Source: an uncultured Gammaproteobacteria bacterium
GTDB taxonomy: Bacteria; Pseudomonadota; Gammaproteobacteria; PS1; Pseudothioglobaceae
Assembly: GCA_913047325.1 (NCBI GenBank)
Contig: CAJWTP010000009.1
Location: 1 to 39,273, forward strand
Direction of reading: 5' to 3'
Length of the DNA: 39,273 nt
Below, piece after piece: positions 8,296 to 16,503 of the stretch. A model generated the notes under the pieces. The model did not search any database, was not told the DNA's origin, and worked only from the letters and a program-made list of their open reading frames with translations. How positions within the stretch are numbered: the stretch's first letter is position 1; the number at the start of each line of letters is the position of its first letter. Position numbers and translations under genes: made by a program.

Positions 8296-8322
8296 ACTTG
8301 AATATTGTTACAAAATTCAAGT
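8296..8322. promoter_or_regulatory. Perfect 8-bp dyad at the umuDC transcription start (candidate operator)
   Basis: Arms acttgaat (8296-8303) and attcaagt (8315-8322) are exact inverted copies around an 11-bp centre (attgttacaaa). The position over the predicted start suits a repressor operator. The TTGAA...TTCAA form recalls the operator reported for UmuDAb of Acinetobacter, an extended UmuD that represses SOS-type genes; that comparison is from memory. Confidence 0.6.
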
Positions 8323-8327
8323 AAAGG

Positions 8328-8909
8328 ATGAACAAGAATAACCATGGAGGCGCTAGAAAGGGCGCCGGCCGTAAAAAGAATTCAGGCAGCTTCAAGGAAG
8401 GGACTAAAGTGCTCAGGGTGCCGTTTAGCCTTGTTGATTCAATCCTTCCCTCTATCGAGATGTATAAATCTCAACTCAAGTCGGGAGTCGAGGTTATGCT
8501 CGCCAAGGAGAATACAAAAGAGCTTCTAGTGCCGATCTTTACCTCACGTGTGCAGGCAGGCTTCCCCTCGCCGGCAGATGACCACTTGGAGGACACGCTC
8601 GATTTGAATACCCACCTAATCCACCACAAAGAGGCCACCTTCTTTGTCAAGGCGCAGGGAGACTCTATGCTCGGTGCCGGCATCCATCAGGGGGACATAT
8701 TGATAGTTGACAGGTCTCTGACCGCTAAAAGCGGCAAGATAGTGATCGCCGTTGTTGATGGCGAGTTTACCGTCAAAAGGCTTCACAAATACAAAGGCAA
8801 TGTAACCCTTAAGGCTGAAAACCCTGACTTTGAAGATATCAAGATCGGGGGTACCAGTGAACTCATTATATGGGGCGTGGTGACCTCGGTAATACACCAG
8901 TATGACTAG
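8328..8909 (+). CDS. umuD: Extended UmuD-like protein (pol V autoproteolytic subunit, possible self-regulator)
   Basis: 193 residues, against 139 in E. coli UmuD. The C-terminal part is a clear LexA/UmuD S24 domain: cleavage site Ala77-Gly78 within [12 protein letters not shown], nucleophile Ser113 in GDSML, and base Lys150 in DGEFTVKRL. Cleavage would give the UmuD' partner of the polymerase. The first 50 residues are extra: a basic [11 protein letters not shown] (7-17) followed by [21 protein letters not shown], which looks like a small DNA-binding segment. The protein may therefore also act as a repressor, like UmuDAb. The aagga sequence touches the ATG with almost no spacer, which is unusual; an in-frame stop just upstream rules out a longer form. 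The stop overlaps the umuC start. Confidence 0.87.
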   Translation: MNKNNHGGARKGAGRKKNSGSFKEGTKVLRVPFSLVDSILPSIEMYKSQLKSGVEVMLAKENTKELLVPIFTSRVQAGFPSPADDHLEDTLDLNTHLIHHKEATFFVKAQGDSMLGAGIHQGDILIVDRSLTAKSGKIVIAVVDGEFTVKRLHKYKGNVTLKAENPDFEDIKIGGTSELIIWGVVTSVIHQYD

Positions 8910-10188
8910 AGCTGGGCGGCAAAAGTTTGCCCTGGTCGACTGCAACAACTTCTATGCATCCTGCGAGAGAGTATTCGAGCCCAAACTAGAGGGCAAGGCG
9001 GTTGTTGTTTTGTCTAACAATGATGGCTGCGTTGTTGCCCGCTCCAATGAAGCCAAAGCGCTAGGCATCGGGATGGGTGTGCCTTACTTCCAGGTCAAAG
9101 GTCTAGTGCAGAAAAATAGCGTTCAGGTTAAATCCTCCAACTACCCCCTATATGGAGACATGTCCTCGAGAGTGATGAAGATTATCGATAACTACTCTCC
9201 CATTCAAGAGATCTACTCTATCGACGAGAGCTTCATAGATTTGACAGGTTTGCCGTTTAATCTGATAACCCATATGCAGTCCCTAAGAGGCCAGGTAAAG
9301 GAGTGGACAGGCATCCCGGTCTGTGTCGGTATAGGTAGAACTAAAGTCCTGGCGAAGCTGGCCAACCATATCGCCAAAAGCTATCCCAGATTCAAAGGGG
9401 TATTTGACATAGACACGCTCCCCCATCAAAGGTATTGCGATTTGTTAAGGTCGGTCAGGGCCAGAAAGCTATGGGGTATAGGTAGACAAAGCTCCAACAA
9501 GCTCGCCCGCATTAATATCAACTCCAGCTACGACTTTTATCGGGCCGATGTCGGTATTATTGAGACCCTGCTGGGGGTTAACGGAAAGAGGGTCTACCAA
9601 GAGCTCCGCGGCCACCCATGCATCCCTATTGAGCTTATCCCGCCAACCAGACAACAGATCGTCTCGTCTCGCTCATTCGGTTCTGATTTGAGCGACTTCG
9701 ATGAACTCAAGCAGGCACTCACAGTGCTAACCAGAAAAGCTGTCAACAAATTAAATAGCCACCAGCTCGCAGCCACAACGCTGACCGTTTTTATCTACAC
9801 CAACCCTCACAAAAAAGACAAACCCTGTGTCCATCTATCAAAAACAATAGGCATGACAACGGCAATCCAAGATGAGTCACAAATCATTCCGCTCACAGCA
9901 AAAACTCTAAGGCTTATCTATGAACCCGGACACTCCTTCTATAAGGGCGGCATAGTGCTCGGAAACCTGACCAAGAATTACCGCCAGCAGGACTTGTTTT
10001 CATCCACCCAAAACGAACAACCACAGATAAACAGCGACAACAGTTCGAGCGCTATGCAAAGCATCAATAGGCGCTTTAATGAGTCGCTCAAGTATGCCAG
10101 TGAGATTGGCAATGACAGGTGGTATCCGAGGGCTGAATTTAGGTCAAACAGGTATACCACTAGTTGGGATGAATTATTGACAGTTTGA
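8902..10188 (+). CDS. umuC: DNA polymerase V catalytic subunit UmuC (Y-family)
   Basis: 428 residues, the normal length. It is the translesion polymerase that copies damaged DNA with UmuD' and RecA. Catalytic acidic residues are in place: Asp13 in [15 protein letters not shown], and Asp108-Glu109 in [10 protein letters not shown]. The thumb and little-finger regions follow, then a beta-clamp motif QQDLF at 362-366. The tail [10 protein letters not shown]...[21 protein letters not shown] is typical of UmuC-type C-terminal ends. Its ATG lies eight bases inside the end of umuD, so the two are translationally coupled. Together with the upstream amidohydrolase, this stretch looks visibly richer in G and C than the transporter genes around it. 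Confidence 0.96.
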   Translation: MTRAGRQKFALVDCNNFYASCERVFEPKLEGKAVVVLSNNDGCVVARSNEAKALGIGMGVPYFQVKGLVQKNSVQVKSSNYPLYGDMSSRVMKIIDNYSPIQEIYSIDESFIDLTGLPFNLITHMQSLRGQVKEWTGIPVCVGIGRTKVLAKLANHIAKSYPRFKGVFDIDTLPHQRYCDLLRSVRARKLWGIGRQSSNKLARININSSYDFYRADVGIIETLLGVNGKRVYQELRGHPCIPIELIPPTRQQIVSSRSFGSDLSDFDELKQALTVLTRKAVNKLNSHQLAATTLTVFIYTNPHKKDKPCVHLSKTIGMTTAIQDESQIIPLTAKTLRLIYEPGHSFYKGGIVLGNLTKNYRQQDLFSSTQNEQPQINSDNSSSAMQSINRRFNESLKYASEIGNDRWYPRAEFRSNRYTTSWDELLTV

Positions 10189-10340
10189 GTTGCCAGATTT
10201 GACATCAAAAACACTGTCGCAATCAAAATACAACAATCAATTAAAAAGTAAATAATTATTCCATGTACAATAAATCAAGCGTCTAGTGAATTGGCAATGT
10301 CAGGCGCTAAATTTTTATTAATACAAAGGGAGAAAGAGAA

Positions 10341-10706
10341 ATGTCAGCAGGAATTCATAAAATTGATTTTTCGTCACCAGATGAGGTCAGAAGCCCTGAC
10401 AAAACCACCGTTGAAATTATAGCGATTGGCAATGTAAACGTGGCACGCATGACGGTTCAGCCGGGATGGGTATGGTCCGAATGTATTGCGCCAGTGGCTG
10501 GCACAGAAAGTTGCCAGGCGCACCATCTCGGGATCGTTCAGTCAGGCCAACTACTGGTAGAGCACGAGGATGGAAGTACAGAGACGATAAGTCCGGGAGA
10601 TGTGTATGAATGCAAGCCCGGCCATCAAGCCCAGGTAGTAGGTGATGAGCCATGCGTGATGATTGAATTTAACAGTGAAACGGCACAAACTTACGCCAAA
10701 GGCTAA
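10341..10706 (+). CDS. Cupin-domain protein
   Basis: 121 residues forming one cupin barrel. Motif 1 is degenerate (CQAHHLGIVQSGQLLVEHEDG, with His61 and His62), and motif 2 is SPGDVYECKPGHQAQV with His95. It belongs to the small-cupin group with the PGWVWSECI pattern, whose function is not established. The Shine-Dalgarno (gggagaaagag) is good. It stands alone: umuC ends 152 bp upstream, and a hairpin at 10821-10841 separates it from the two-component genes. It might bind a small ligand or metal; no role is claimed. Confidence 0.75.
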   Translation: MSAGIHKIDFSSPDEVRSPDKTTVEIIAIGNVNVARMTVQPGWVWSECIAPVAGTESCQAHHLGIVQSGQLLVEHEDGSTETISPGDVYECKPGHQAQVVGDEPCVMIEFNSETAQTYAKG

Positions 10707-10820
10707 ACAGACCAAATAGGTAACAGCGGGGTGTATACGCGGAGACAAATCTAGTAGCACCTCTGACTGCTATCAGTGCTGTTAATTACACTAGATAGTT
10801 AGTTACTTTAAAGAGTAAAT

Positions 10821-10845
10821 AGGGCAAGTTTAGCTTGCCTTATTA
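10821..10845 (+). terminator. Possible terminator after the cupin gene
   Basis: Stem agggcaag (10821-10828) pairs with cttgcctt (10834-10841) with one G-U pair and a 5-nt loop. The following T-run is short (tatt), so the terminator is weak or this is only a hairpin. It lies about 115 bp after the cupin stop and 90 bp before the response regulator. Confidence 0.4.
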
Positions 10846-10928
10846 GGATATAGCGCCTCAAAAATTTGCTTTAAAAGTAGAGTTGTTTATACTTATCCCT
10901 TGACTAGTTATTACCTGGCGCTAAGTAA

Positions 10929-11600
10929 ATGAATAAAATTGCCGTTATAGACGACGATCGAGAGATTCTCGCGCTTCTAGACCAATACCTTACAAAAAAC
11001 GGGTTTGAGGTAGAGGGTTTTATGGATGGCGAAAGTTTCCTTAGAGAGGATGAATCACGATTTGACCTGGCTGTACTGGATATTGGCTTACCTGGTATTG
11101 ATGGGTTGGAGATTTGTCGAAGGTTACGGCAAAAATCAAACATACCTATTATCATGCTCACTGCTGCAAGTGATGACCTAGACCGTATATTGGGCTTGGA
11201 GTTAGGTGCCGATGATTATGTAGGGAAGCCTTTTAATCCTAGAGAGCTTCTAGCTCGAATCAAGGCGCTACTGAGACGAACAACTACAGAATCAGATGGA
11301 GCAATTATCCATTCCCAGATAGAAATGAACTACGCCGCTAGGAGTGTAACCGTCAAAGGTGAAAAAATAAACCTAACCGGAACCGAGTTTGACTTGCTTT
11401 GTGTTTTTTATAAAAAGATTGGTTTAGTTTTGAGCAGAGAGGAGATTGGCGAACTATTACACGGCAGAAAGGTTGAACCTTTTGATCGCTCCATTGATAC
11501 TATCGTCAGCCGTCTACGTCATAAACTTAGTGATTATTTTGAAGGGGAAATTATCCAGAGTGTTCGGGGTAAGGGGTACGTACTTCTTTTGAAAAATTGA
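10929..11600 (+). CDS. OmpR-family response regulator
   Basis: 223 residues. The receiver domain (about 1-115) has the acidic pocket Asp8-Asp10, the phosphoacceptor Asp51 in AVLDIGLPG, Thr78 and Lys100 in YVGKPF. The C-terminal winged helix (about 125-223) carries LTGTEFDLLCVF and IDTIVSRLRHKL, with GKGYVLL at the end. It should bind DNA as a dimer when phosphorylated by the next gene product. Its stop overlaps the kinase start (TTGA). It is the first gene of a three-gene unit ending with the AGE-family isomerase, so it probably controls sugar-related genes. The signal is unknown. Confidence 0.92.
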   Translation: MNKIAVIDDDREILALLDQYLTKNGFEVEGFMDGESFLREDESRFDLAVLDIGLPGIDGLEICRRLRQKSNIPIIMLTAASDDLDRILGLELGADDYVGKPFNPRELLARIKALLRRTTTESDGAIIHSQIEMNYAARSVTVKGEKINLTGTEFDLLCVFYKKIGLVLSREEIGELLHGRKVEPFDRSIDTIVSRLRHKLSDYFEGEIIQSVRGKGYVLLLKN

Positions 11601-13075
11601 CAACTAAAAAGACAATCTTTTCTTGGTTAATTCCAAAAACTATCATAGCCAGAATGACTTCAGTGCTCTTTATTGGCATTCTGATTGCTCAAATATTAGG
11701 GACTTGGCTATGGGTTGAGCAATTAAGATCATCCGAAAGAGACAGATTAACAGAGATATCCCAAGCAATGGGCGCGCGTATAGGTCAAACTATTGGTTTT
11801 TTTGAACAGTTACCAAAACAGTATCGACATGTTGTTCTTGACCAGCTTCGAGATATGGGTGGAACTCGTTTCTTTGTTTCAGTGAACAAAAAATATATCG
11901 ACCTAGTCCCGATCGCTGAATCTGAATTCTCTTTGCTGGTTCGGGATAATCTGAAAAAAAGCATGTTTGACCAGATGCTCCATAACAGTGCTAGCAACAA
12001 AGTTGGTCAGATTGAGGATTTGGATATAACATTTGTAGATTTTGATAATTTGAAAATACTCACCGGCGACAACCTAATGGTTGCATTGTCGCCTGAATGG
12101 AAAAGGTTTACTCTTCTTGAGCCAGACGATAAGAGTCCTTTTGCCGTAGTTCAATTTCCAATTGACGCAGAGGAATGGATGTATCTAACTGCGGTTGTCC
12201 CGAATGGGGAATTGCTATTAGGGTTTGAATGGCTCAATGGTGAACGATTATTTAATCTTTCGGCGGTATCATTGACCGTACTACTGCTCACTCTTTTATT
12301 TGTTCGTTGGATGGTTCTACCTCTTAAATTGCTGGCTGAGCAGGCCAATCTTTTAGGTAAAGGGCGTAACCCTCGTCAAATTGAAGAAAAAGGTTCTAAA
12401 GAGATGGTAGCTACAATCAGAGCGTTTAATTCTATGGTGAGGCGTATCCAAAAATTTATCTCAGATAGGGAACGATCATTCGCCGCAATTTCACATGACT
12501 TGAAAACTCCTCTTACCAGAGCCAGACTTAGAGTTGAAGAGATAGATGACAACCCTATAAAAGAAAATTTGATTGGGGATCTAGAATATCTTGAGACCAT
12601 GGTCAAGGGTAGCCTGCAGATTATGACAGATGGAATTGAGTATGAAAACACCTCTGTGATTGATTTGAATGATTTGCTAGGTACTATTTTGAAGAAAGAA
12701 GAAATTTTGGGACTACCTATCAAATTTAACATGGAAGAAAATATGACGATGAAGGGCAGGCCTGTAGCTATTGAACGTCTTTTCTCCAACCTAATTAATA
12801 ACGCTATGAGCTACGGTAAAGGTGTAGAAGTGAAAGGACACAGGGAGGCAAAGGGAATAGTGATAGAGATTATAGATAAGGGCCCTGGTTTGAGTGATAC
12901 CGACAAGGAAAACGTTTTCAAGCCCTACTATCGTCTAGAGCATAAACCAAGCGATACCCATTCAGGTTTGGGGATGGGGATAGCGCGAAACATTGCAAAC
13001 ATCCATGGCGGCGAGCTTGAACTTAAAGACCGTTCTGGCGGAGGCCTAATTGTTGAGGTTTATTTCCCTTTGTAA
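11597..13075 (+). CDS. Membrane sensor histidine kinase
   Basis: 492 residues starting at a TTG that overlaps the regulator's TGA; this start keeps the first membrane helix (about 21-40) intact. A periplasmic sensor region spans about 41-217, a second helix about 218-240, and a HAMP linker follows. The dimerisation helix has His300 in AAISHDLKTPLTRAR. The ATPase domain shows the N-box LFSNLINNAMSYG (395-407), the G1 box DKGPGLSD, the F-box VFKPYYRLEH and the G2 box GLGMGIARNIANIHGG. It should phosphorylate the regulator encoded just upstream. The architecture is EnvZ-like. The ligand is unknown; linkage to a sugar isomerase gene suggests a carbohydrate-related cue, which is inference. Confidence 0.92.
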   Translation: MTTKKTIFSWLIPKTIIARMTSVLFIGILIAQILGTWLWVEQLRSSERDRLTEISQAMGARIGQTIGFFEQLPKQYRHVVLDQLRDMGGTRFFVSVNKKYIDLVPIAESEFSLLVRDNLKKSMFDQMLHNSASNKVGQIEDLDITFVDFDNLKILTGDNLMVALSPEWKRFTLLEPDDKSPFAVVQFPIDAEEWMYLTAVVPNGELLLGFEWLNGERLFNLSAVSLTVLLLTLLFVRWMVLPLKLLAEQANLLGKGRNPRQIEEKGSKEMVATIRAFNSMVRRIQKFISDRERSFAAISHDLKTPLTRARLRVEEIDDNPIKENLIGDLEYLETMVKGSLQIMTDGIEYENTSVIDLNDLLGTILKKEEILGLPIKFNMEENMTMKGRPVAIERLFSNLINNAMSYGKGVEVKGHREAKGIVIEIIDKGPGLSDTDKENVFKPYYRLEHKPSDTHSGLGMGIARNIANIHGGELELKDRSGGGLIVEVYFPL

Positions 13076-13087
13076 CAACCTACTGTG

Positions 13088-14266
13088 ATGACACCAGAAT
13101 TCGGTGACAAGGAATTTTTGCTGGACCATATCCGCTCCATCATGTCTTTTTACCACCCCCGCTGTATTGACAGGGAAGCCGGAGGATTTTTTCAACACTT
13201 CCGCGATGACGGTAGCGTCTATAATTCAAAGACCCGGCATCTGGTCAACAGTACTAGATTCATCTTTAACTATGCGATGGCTGCGAGGCAATTTAACAAT
13301 AGCGAGTATCTAGATATTGTCAGACATGGCATAGATTATTTGCGCCAGTTCCACCTTAATAGCAAAACTGGAGGTTATGCTTGGATTTTGAATGACAAGG
13401 CGTCTCAAGACCCAACCAATTATTGCTATGGCCTGGCATTCGTACTGTTGGCTTATTCGGTATCCTATAAGGCTGGCGTTTCCGAAGCAAAGGGCCATAT
13501 AGAAGAAACATTCAACCTGATGGAAAAATATTTTTGGTCGGAGGGCGACGGTCTCTATTGTGACGAGATCAGTGCTGATTGGGTTAATGTATCCGAATAT
13601 CGCGGACAGAATGCCAATATGCATTCCTGCGAAGCACTCATTATGGCTTTCGAGGCAACTCAACAAGAGAAATATTTGCAGCGCGCACTTCTGGTTGCGA
13701 GAAATATTTGCCAAAGGCAGGCAAGCCTGGCTGATGGCCTTATATGGGAGCATTACGATTCTGACTGGCAGATTGACTGGTTATTCAATAAAGACACTCC
13801 AGGCGACTTGTTTCGACCTTGGGGTTTTCAAATTGGCCATTTGACTGAATGGGCAAAGTTGTTGATTATTCTAGAAAGATACATTAAGGAGGATTGGCTT
13901 TTAACTCGAGCTCTAGAATTATTCGACGTTGCCGTGGATAAGGGCTGGGACTCAGCTTCAGGTGGTCTTGTCTATGGTGTTGCACCCAATGGCAGCGTTT
14001 GTGATGGAGATAAATACTTCTGGGTTCAGGCTGAATCGATTGCTGCCGCTGCGCTACTAGCAAAGAGAACAGGCAAGAAGATTTATTGGGATTGGTACAA
14101 CCGTATTTGGAGCTATAGCTGGAAGCACATGGTAGACCATGAGTATGGCGCCTGGTTTCGAATTCTGGATTCAGATAACAATAAATATGACAACCTTAAA
14201 AGTCCTGCAGGCAAGACTGACTATCACACCATGGGCGCCTGCTACGAGGCATTGAATTCACTTTGA
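13088..14266 (+). CDS. AGE-family sugar isomerase/epimerase (mannose isomerase or YihS type)
   Basis: About 392 residues predicted to form an (alpha/alpha)6 barrel of the N-acylglucosamine 2-epimerase family. Active-site positions are conserved (numbered from a GTG at 13085): Arg51 in TRHLVNSTR, His180 in NANMHSCEAL, His252 and Glu255 in RPWGFQIGHLTEWAKLL, and His381 in KTDYHTMGACYE. The KSPAGKTDYH ending resembles D-mannose isomerase and sulfoquinovose isomerase (YihS) more than true renin-binding epimerases. Either the GTG at 13085 or the ATG at 13088 could start it; the ATG is preferred, though no clear Shine-Dalgarno is seen. It lies 12 bp after the histidine kinase, so it is probably cotranscribed, an unusual partner for a two-component system. 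No signal peptide, so cytosolic. Substrate not certain; D-mannose to D-fructose is the simplest guess. Confidence 0.82.
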   Translation: MTPEFGDKEFLLDHIRSIMSFYHPRCIDREAGGFFQHFRDDGSVYNSKTRHLVNSTRFIFNYAMAARQFNNSEYLDIVRHGIDYLRQFHLNSKTGGYAWILNDKASQDPTNYCYGLAFVLLAYSVSYKAGVSEAKGHIEETFNLMEKYFWSEGDGLYCDEISADWVNVSEYRGQNANMHSCEALIMAFEATQQEKYLQRALLVARNICQRQASLADGLIWEHYDSDWQIDWLFNKDTPGDLFRPWGFQIGHLTEWAKLLIILERYIKEDWLLTRALELFDVAVDKGWDSASGGLVYGVAPNGSVCDGDKYFWVQAESIAAAALLAKRTGKKIYWDWYNRIWSYSWKHMVDHEYGAWFRILDSDNNKYDNLKSPAGKTDYHTMGACYEALNSL

Positions 14267-14289
14267 ATTTCAAAAAGCACCCAGCCAAC

Positions 14290-15663
14290 CTACAATGGAA
14301 TTTTAATGTGGACACGGGTACCTTGGCCTTCTGAGAGAAGCTCTAACTCTCCATCATGCAATTCAACAATAGTTTTTGCTATTGACAAACCTAGGCCACT
14401 GCCTTCTCCATTTGTATCGGGTCCGTGAACGAATCTTTCCAACACTTTTGTAATTAACTCAGGGTCAATGCCTTTGCCATAATCTTGAACATAAAGGTGA
14501 ACGTCGGTATCATCCAATTTTATTTCAACATCGATCTTGCCGCCATTTGGACAGCCATAGACCAGAGCATTATCTATCAGATTATCGATTGCTTCACTCA
14601 AAAACGTTTCACTACCATGCAGCTCGATTTGACTCTCTTTACATTCAAGGGAAAGTGTTACATTCTGCTGCTGCGCTCGAAGGGCAAGGTTTGCCAATGT
14701 TTCTTGAGTTAATTTAACCAGGTCAAGTGCTTGAAATTCGGATTTAATGGATTGCTGTGAAACATGTTCCATTGAGAGCAATTGATGTGTTAGTCTGGAG
14801 GTTTTTCTTGCTGCTGTGACAACATCGCCGACTCTTTGCTTCATGCCTTCAAGGGTTTTGGAACGCTCGGCGGCTTCGGCCTGACTTTGAATGCCGGCTA
14901 TTGGATTCCTTAATTGATGCGCCGCATTGGCTATAAAGTCATCCTTTTCGGCAAAAGCACTTCTTAATTGGTCAAATAGCTTGTTCATCGAATTAACCAA
15001 GCTTGACACCTCCATTGGTACGATTCGCTTAATTCTACCTAGGTCGTCCGCCGATCTTTTCATAATCGCACTTTGCAAGTCCAAGAGCGGTTTGAGCCCA
15101 AATTTCACGCCAAACCAGACAATCAGTGAGGTTGACAATAACATAATCATCATTGTCACAAACGCACTACTAGCCAACTCTAGCAGTAAACGTTTTTGAC
15201 CTATCGTTGTCTGCCATACATAGATAGTAACCCAGTCAGGTGTTTCAAGAGCGGCGACAAATTCTCGGGAAGCGATAACTCTAACAGCCTGGTCACGATA
15301 AACTGAATCGAAAAAAACAGGCGTATAGGGTTTGACTATTGTATTTACCGGTAATTCTGGGGGATTAGCGTAACCAACATAAAGTGAGCCGCCTTTGTCA
15401 TCCCTAACTTGATAGAAAATCTGGTCATTTATAGTGTCGGTAAGAGTTTCAAGCAGTTGCTCTGTAAGTAAATCACCTTCACTAATGACTACGTCGCGCA
15501 AAATAACTTGCGAGATGGAATGTAGTAATTTGTCATAAATTTGCTGAGATTTTTTTTCTGAATCGTAATAAAGAGCAATGGTGCCAATAGAAACTATGAT
15601 CAGTAAAGGTAAAACAATTAAGGCTAATAATCGACCACGCAGAGAGGGCACTTTTAGACTCAT
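14290..15663 (-). CDS. tctE: Sensor histidine kinase TctE
   Basis: 457 residues. Helix 1 is at about 11-32, a periplasmic domain at about 33-160 of the kind found at the N-terminus of TctE/QseC-type kinases, and helix 2 at about 163-188. HAMP and the phosphoacceptor His249 in AAHQLRNPIAG follow. The ATP-binding part has the N-box SEAIDNLIDNALVYG, DYGKGID, and GLGLSIAKTIVELHDG. It is encoded after the regulator on the minus strand, and the two coding regions meet at base 15663 (one-base overlap). The pair is divergent from a tripartite tricarboxylate transporter operon, which is the usual TctDE arrangement. It probably senses an external carboxylate and controls that transporter. Confidence 0.9.
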   Translation of the reverse strand: MSLKVPSLRGRLLALIVLPLLIIVSIGTIALYYDSEKKSQQIYDKLLHSISQVILRDVVISEGDLLTEQLLETLTDTINDQIFYQVRDDKGGSLYVGYANPPELPVNTIVKPYTPVFFDSVYRDQAVRVIASREFVAALETPDWVTIYVWQTTIGQKRLLLELASSAFVTMMIMLLSTSLIVWFGVKFGLKPLLDLQSAIMKRSADDLGRIKRIVPMEVSSLVNSMNKLFDQLRSAFAEKDDFIANAAHQLRNPIAGIQSQAEAAERSKTLEGMKQRVGDVVTAARKTSRLTHQLLSMEHVSQQSIKSEFQALDLVKLTQETLANLALRAQQQNVTLSLECKESQIELHGSETFLSEAIDNLIDNALVYGCPNGGKIDVEIKLDDTDVHLYVQDYGKGIDPELITKVLERFVHGPDTNGEGSGLGLSIAKTIVELHDGELELLSEGQGTRVHIKIPL

Positions 15664-16331
15664 CAGTTTTCCTCGTCCATCATGTAACCAATTCCACGCG
15701 CAGTTGTTATTTGAATTTGATGGTCGCTAAGTTTTTTTCGTAAACGTGATACGCTCAATTCGACAGCATTCATGCTGATATCAGAACCTATGCCGTACTG
15801 CGTATCAGCAAGAAATGATTTTGAAACATATTGACCTTTTCTGCTTAATAAGATTTCAAATAAAGTCAACTCTCTTCGGTTGAGGGTCAATTCGTTGCCA
15901 TTGACGTAAAGTCTACGTGAAGTTCTATCAAATTCTAACTCGCCTATAGCCTCTTTTTTAGATGACAAATGAACATTTCTTCTAGAAAGCGCTCTTATTC
16001 GCGCATCTAATTCAGCCATTTTGAAAGGTTTGACAAGGTAATCGTCTGCACCGGCATCAAGACCATTGACACGGTCTATAGTGGCGCTTCGGGCAGTAAG
16101 AATAATTATTGGAAAAACCTGATTTCGTTTTCTAATATTTTTAGTTATAGAAATTCCATCCAAAGTAGGTAGATTGATGTCAATAATTGCCAGGTCCGCT
16201 CCTTCGCGAGCAAGGTGACTGTCAGCATGGCCACCATCGGTAAAAAAATCTACAGAATGACCTTCATCTAAAAGCACTTTCTCGATGCCTTCAGCGAGCA
16301 TTTTATTATCTTCTACTAGAACAATTCGCAT
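15663..16331 (-). CDS. tctD: Response regulator TctD (OmpR family)
   Basis: 222 residues. Receiver domain with the acidic pair Glu7-Asp8, phosphoacceptor Asp51 in AIIDINLP, Thr79 and Lys101 in YLVKPF; winged-helix domain from about 125, with LNRRELTLFEILL, MNAVELSVSRLRKKL and ARGIGYMMD. It starts 172 bp from the divergent binding-protein gene. Direct repeats at 16408-16425 in that gap have the spacing OmpR-type regulators need, so they are the likely target. Expected role: activation of the tct operon when its substrate is present. Confidence 0.92.
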   Translation of the reverse strand: MRIVLVEDNKMLAEGIEKVLLDEGHSVDFFTDGGHADSHLAREGADLAIIDINLPTLDGISITKNIRKRNQVFPIIILTARSATIDRVNGLDAGADDYLVKPFKMAELDARIRALSRRNVHLSSKKEAIGELEFDRTSRRLYVNGNELTLNRRELTLFEILLSRKGQYVSKSFLADTQYGIGSDISMNAVELSVSRLRKKLSDHQIQITTARGIGYMMDEEN

Positions 16332-16407
16332 TATTGTGTGCTTGATATTTTCCCAGTAAAAAAAGTATAAATCAAATTCACTAATGAAGTGAGTAGATTT
16401 GCAATAT

Positions 16408-16440
16408 CGACAGTCTGCCGACAGTAGATAAGTATATTAT
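16408..16440 (+). promoter_or_regulatory. Candidate TctD-binding direct repeats and -10 box of the tct operon
   Basis: CGACAGT occurs at 16408-16414 and again at 16419-16425, 11 bp start to start, about one helical turn. A TATTAT -10-like box lies at 16435-16440. The repeats therefore cover the -35 region, where no good -35 hexamer is seen. That is the classic layout for activation by an OmpR-family regulator. Confidence 0.5.
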
Positions 16441-16503
16441 GGCTTTATTAATATGAATTAATATTTGATTAATCTTTATAATCTTTCTATCATGGGCGCC
16501 TGG

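Noticed and set aside
12376-12789. Open frame opposite the histidine kinase gene
   Set aside because: Fully inside the kinase and ATPase domains of the plus-strand gene; a shadow frame.
13068-13077. A single TTTGTAACAA before the AGE isomerase as a member of the phased-array regulon
   Set aside because: It is one copy, lies across the end of the kinase coding region, and single matches are expected by chance.
1-14266. A full sulfoquinovose pathway from the LacD/YihT-like aldolase and YihS-like isomerase
   Set aside because: The two genes are about 11.5 kb apart in different operons. No sulfoquinovosidase, matching kinase, sulfolactaldehyde enzyme or sulfonate exporter is visible, so only a speculative note was kept in the findings.
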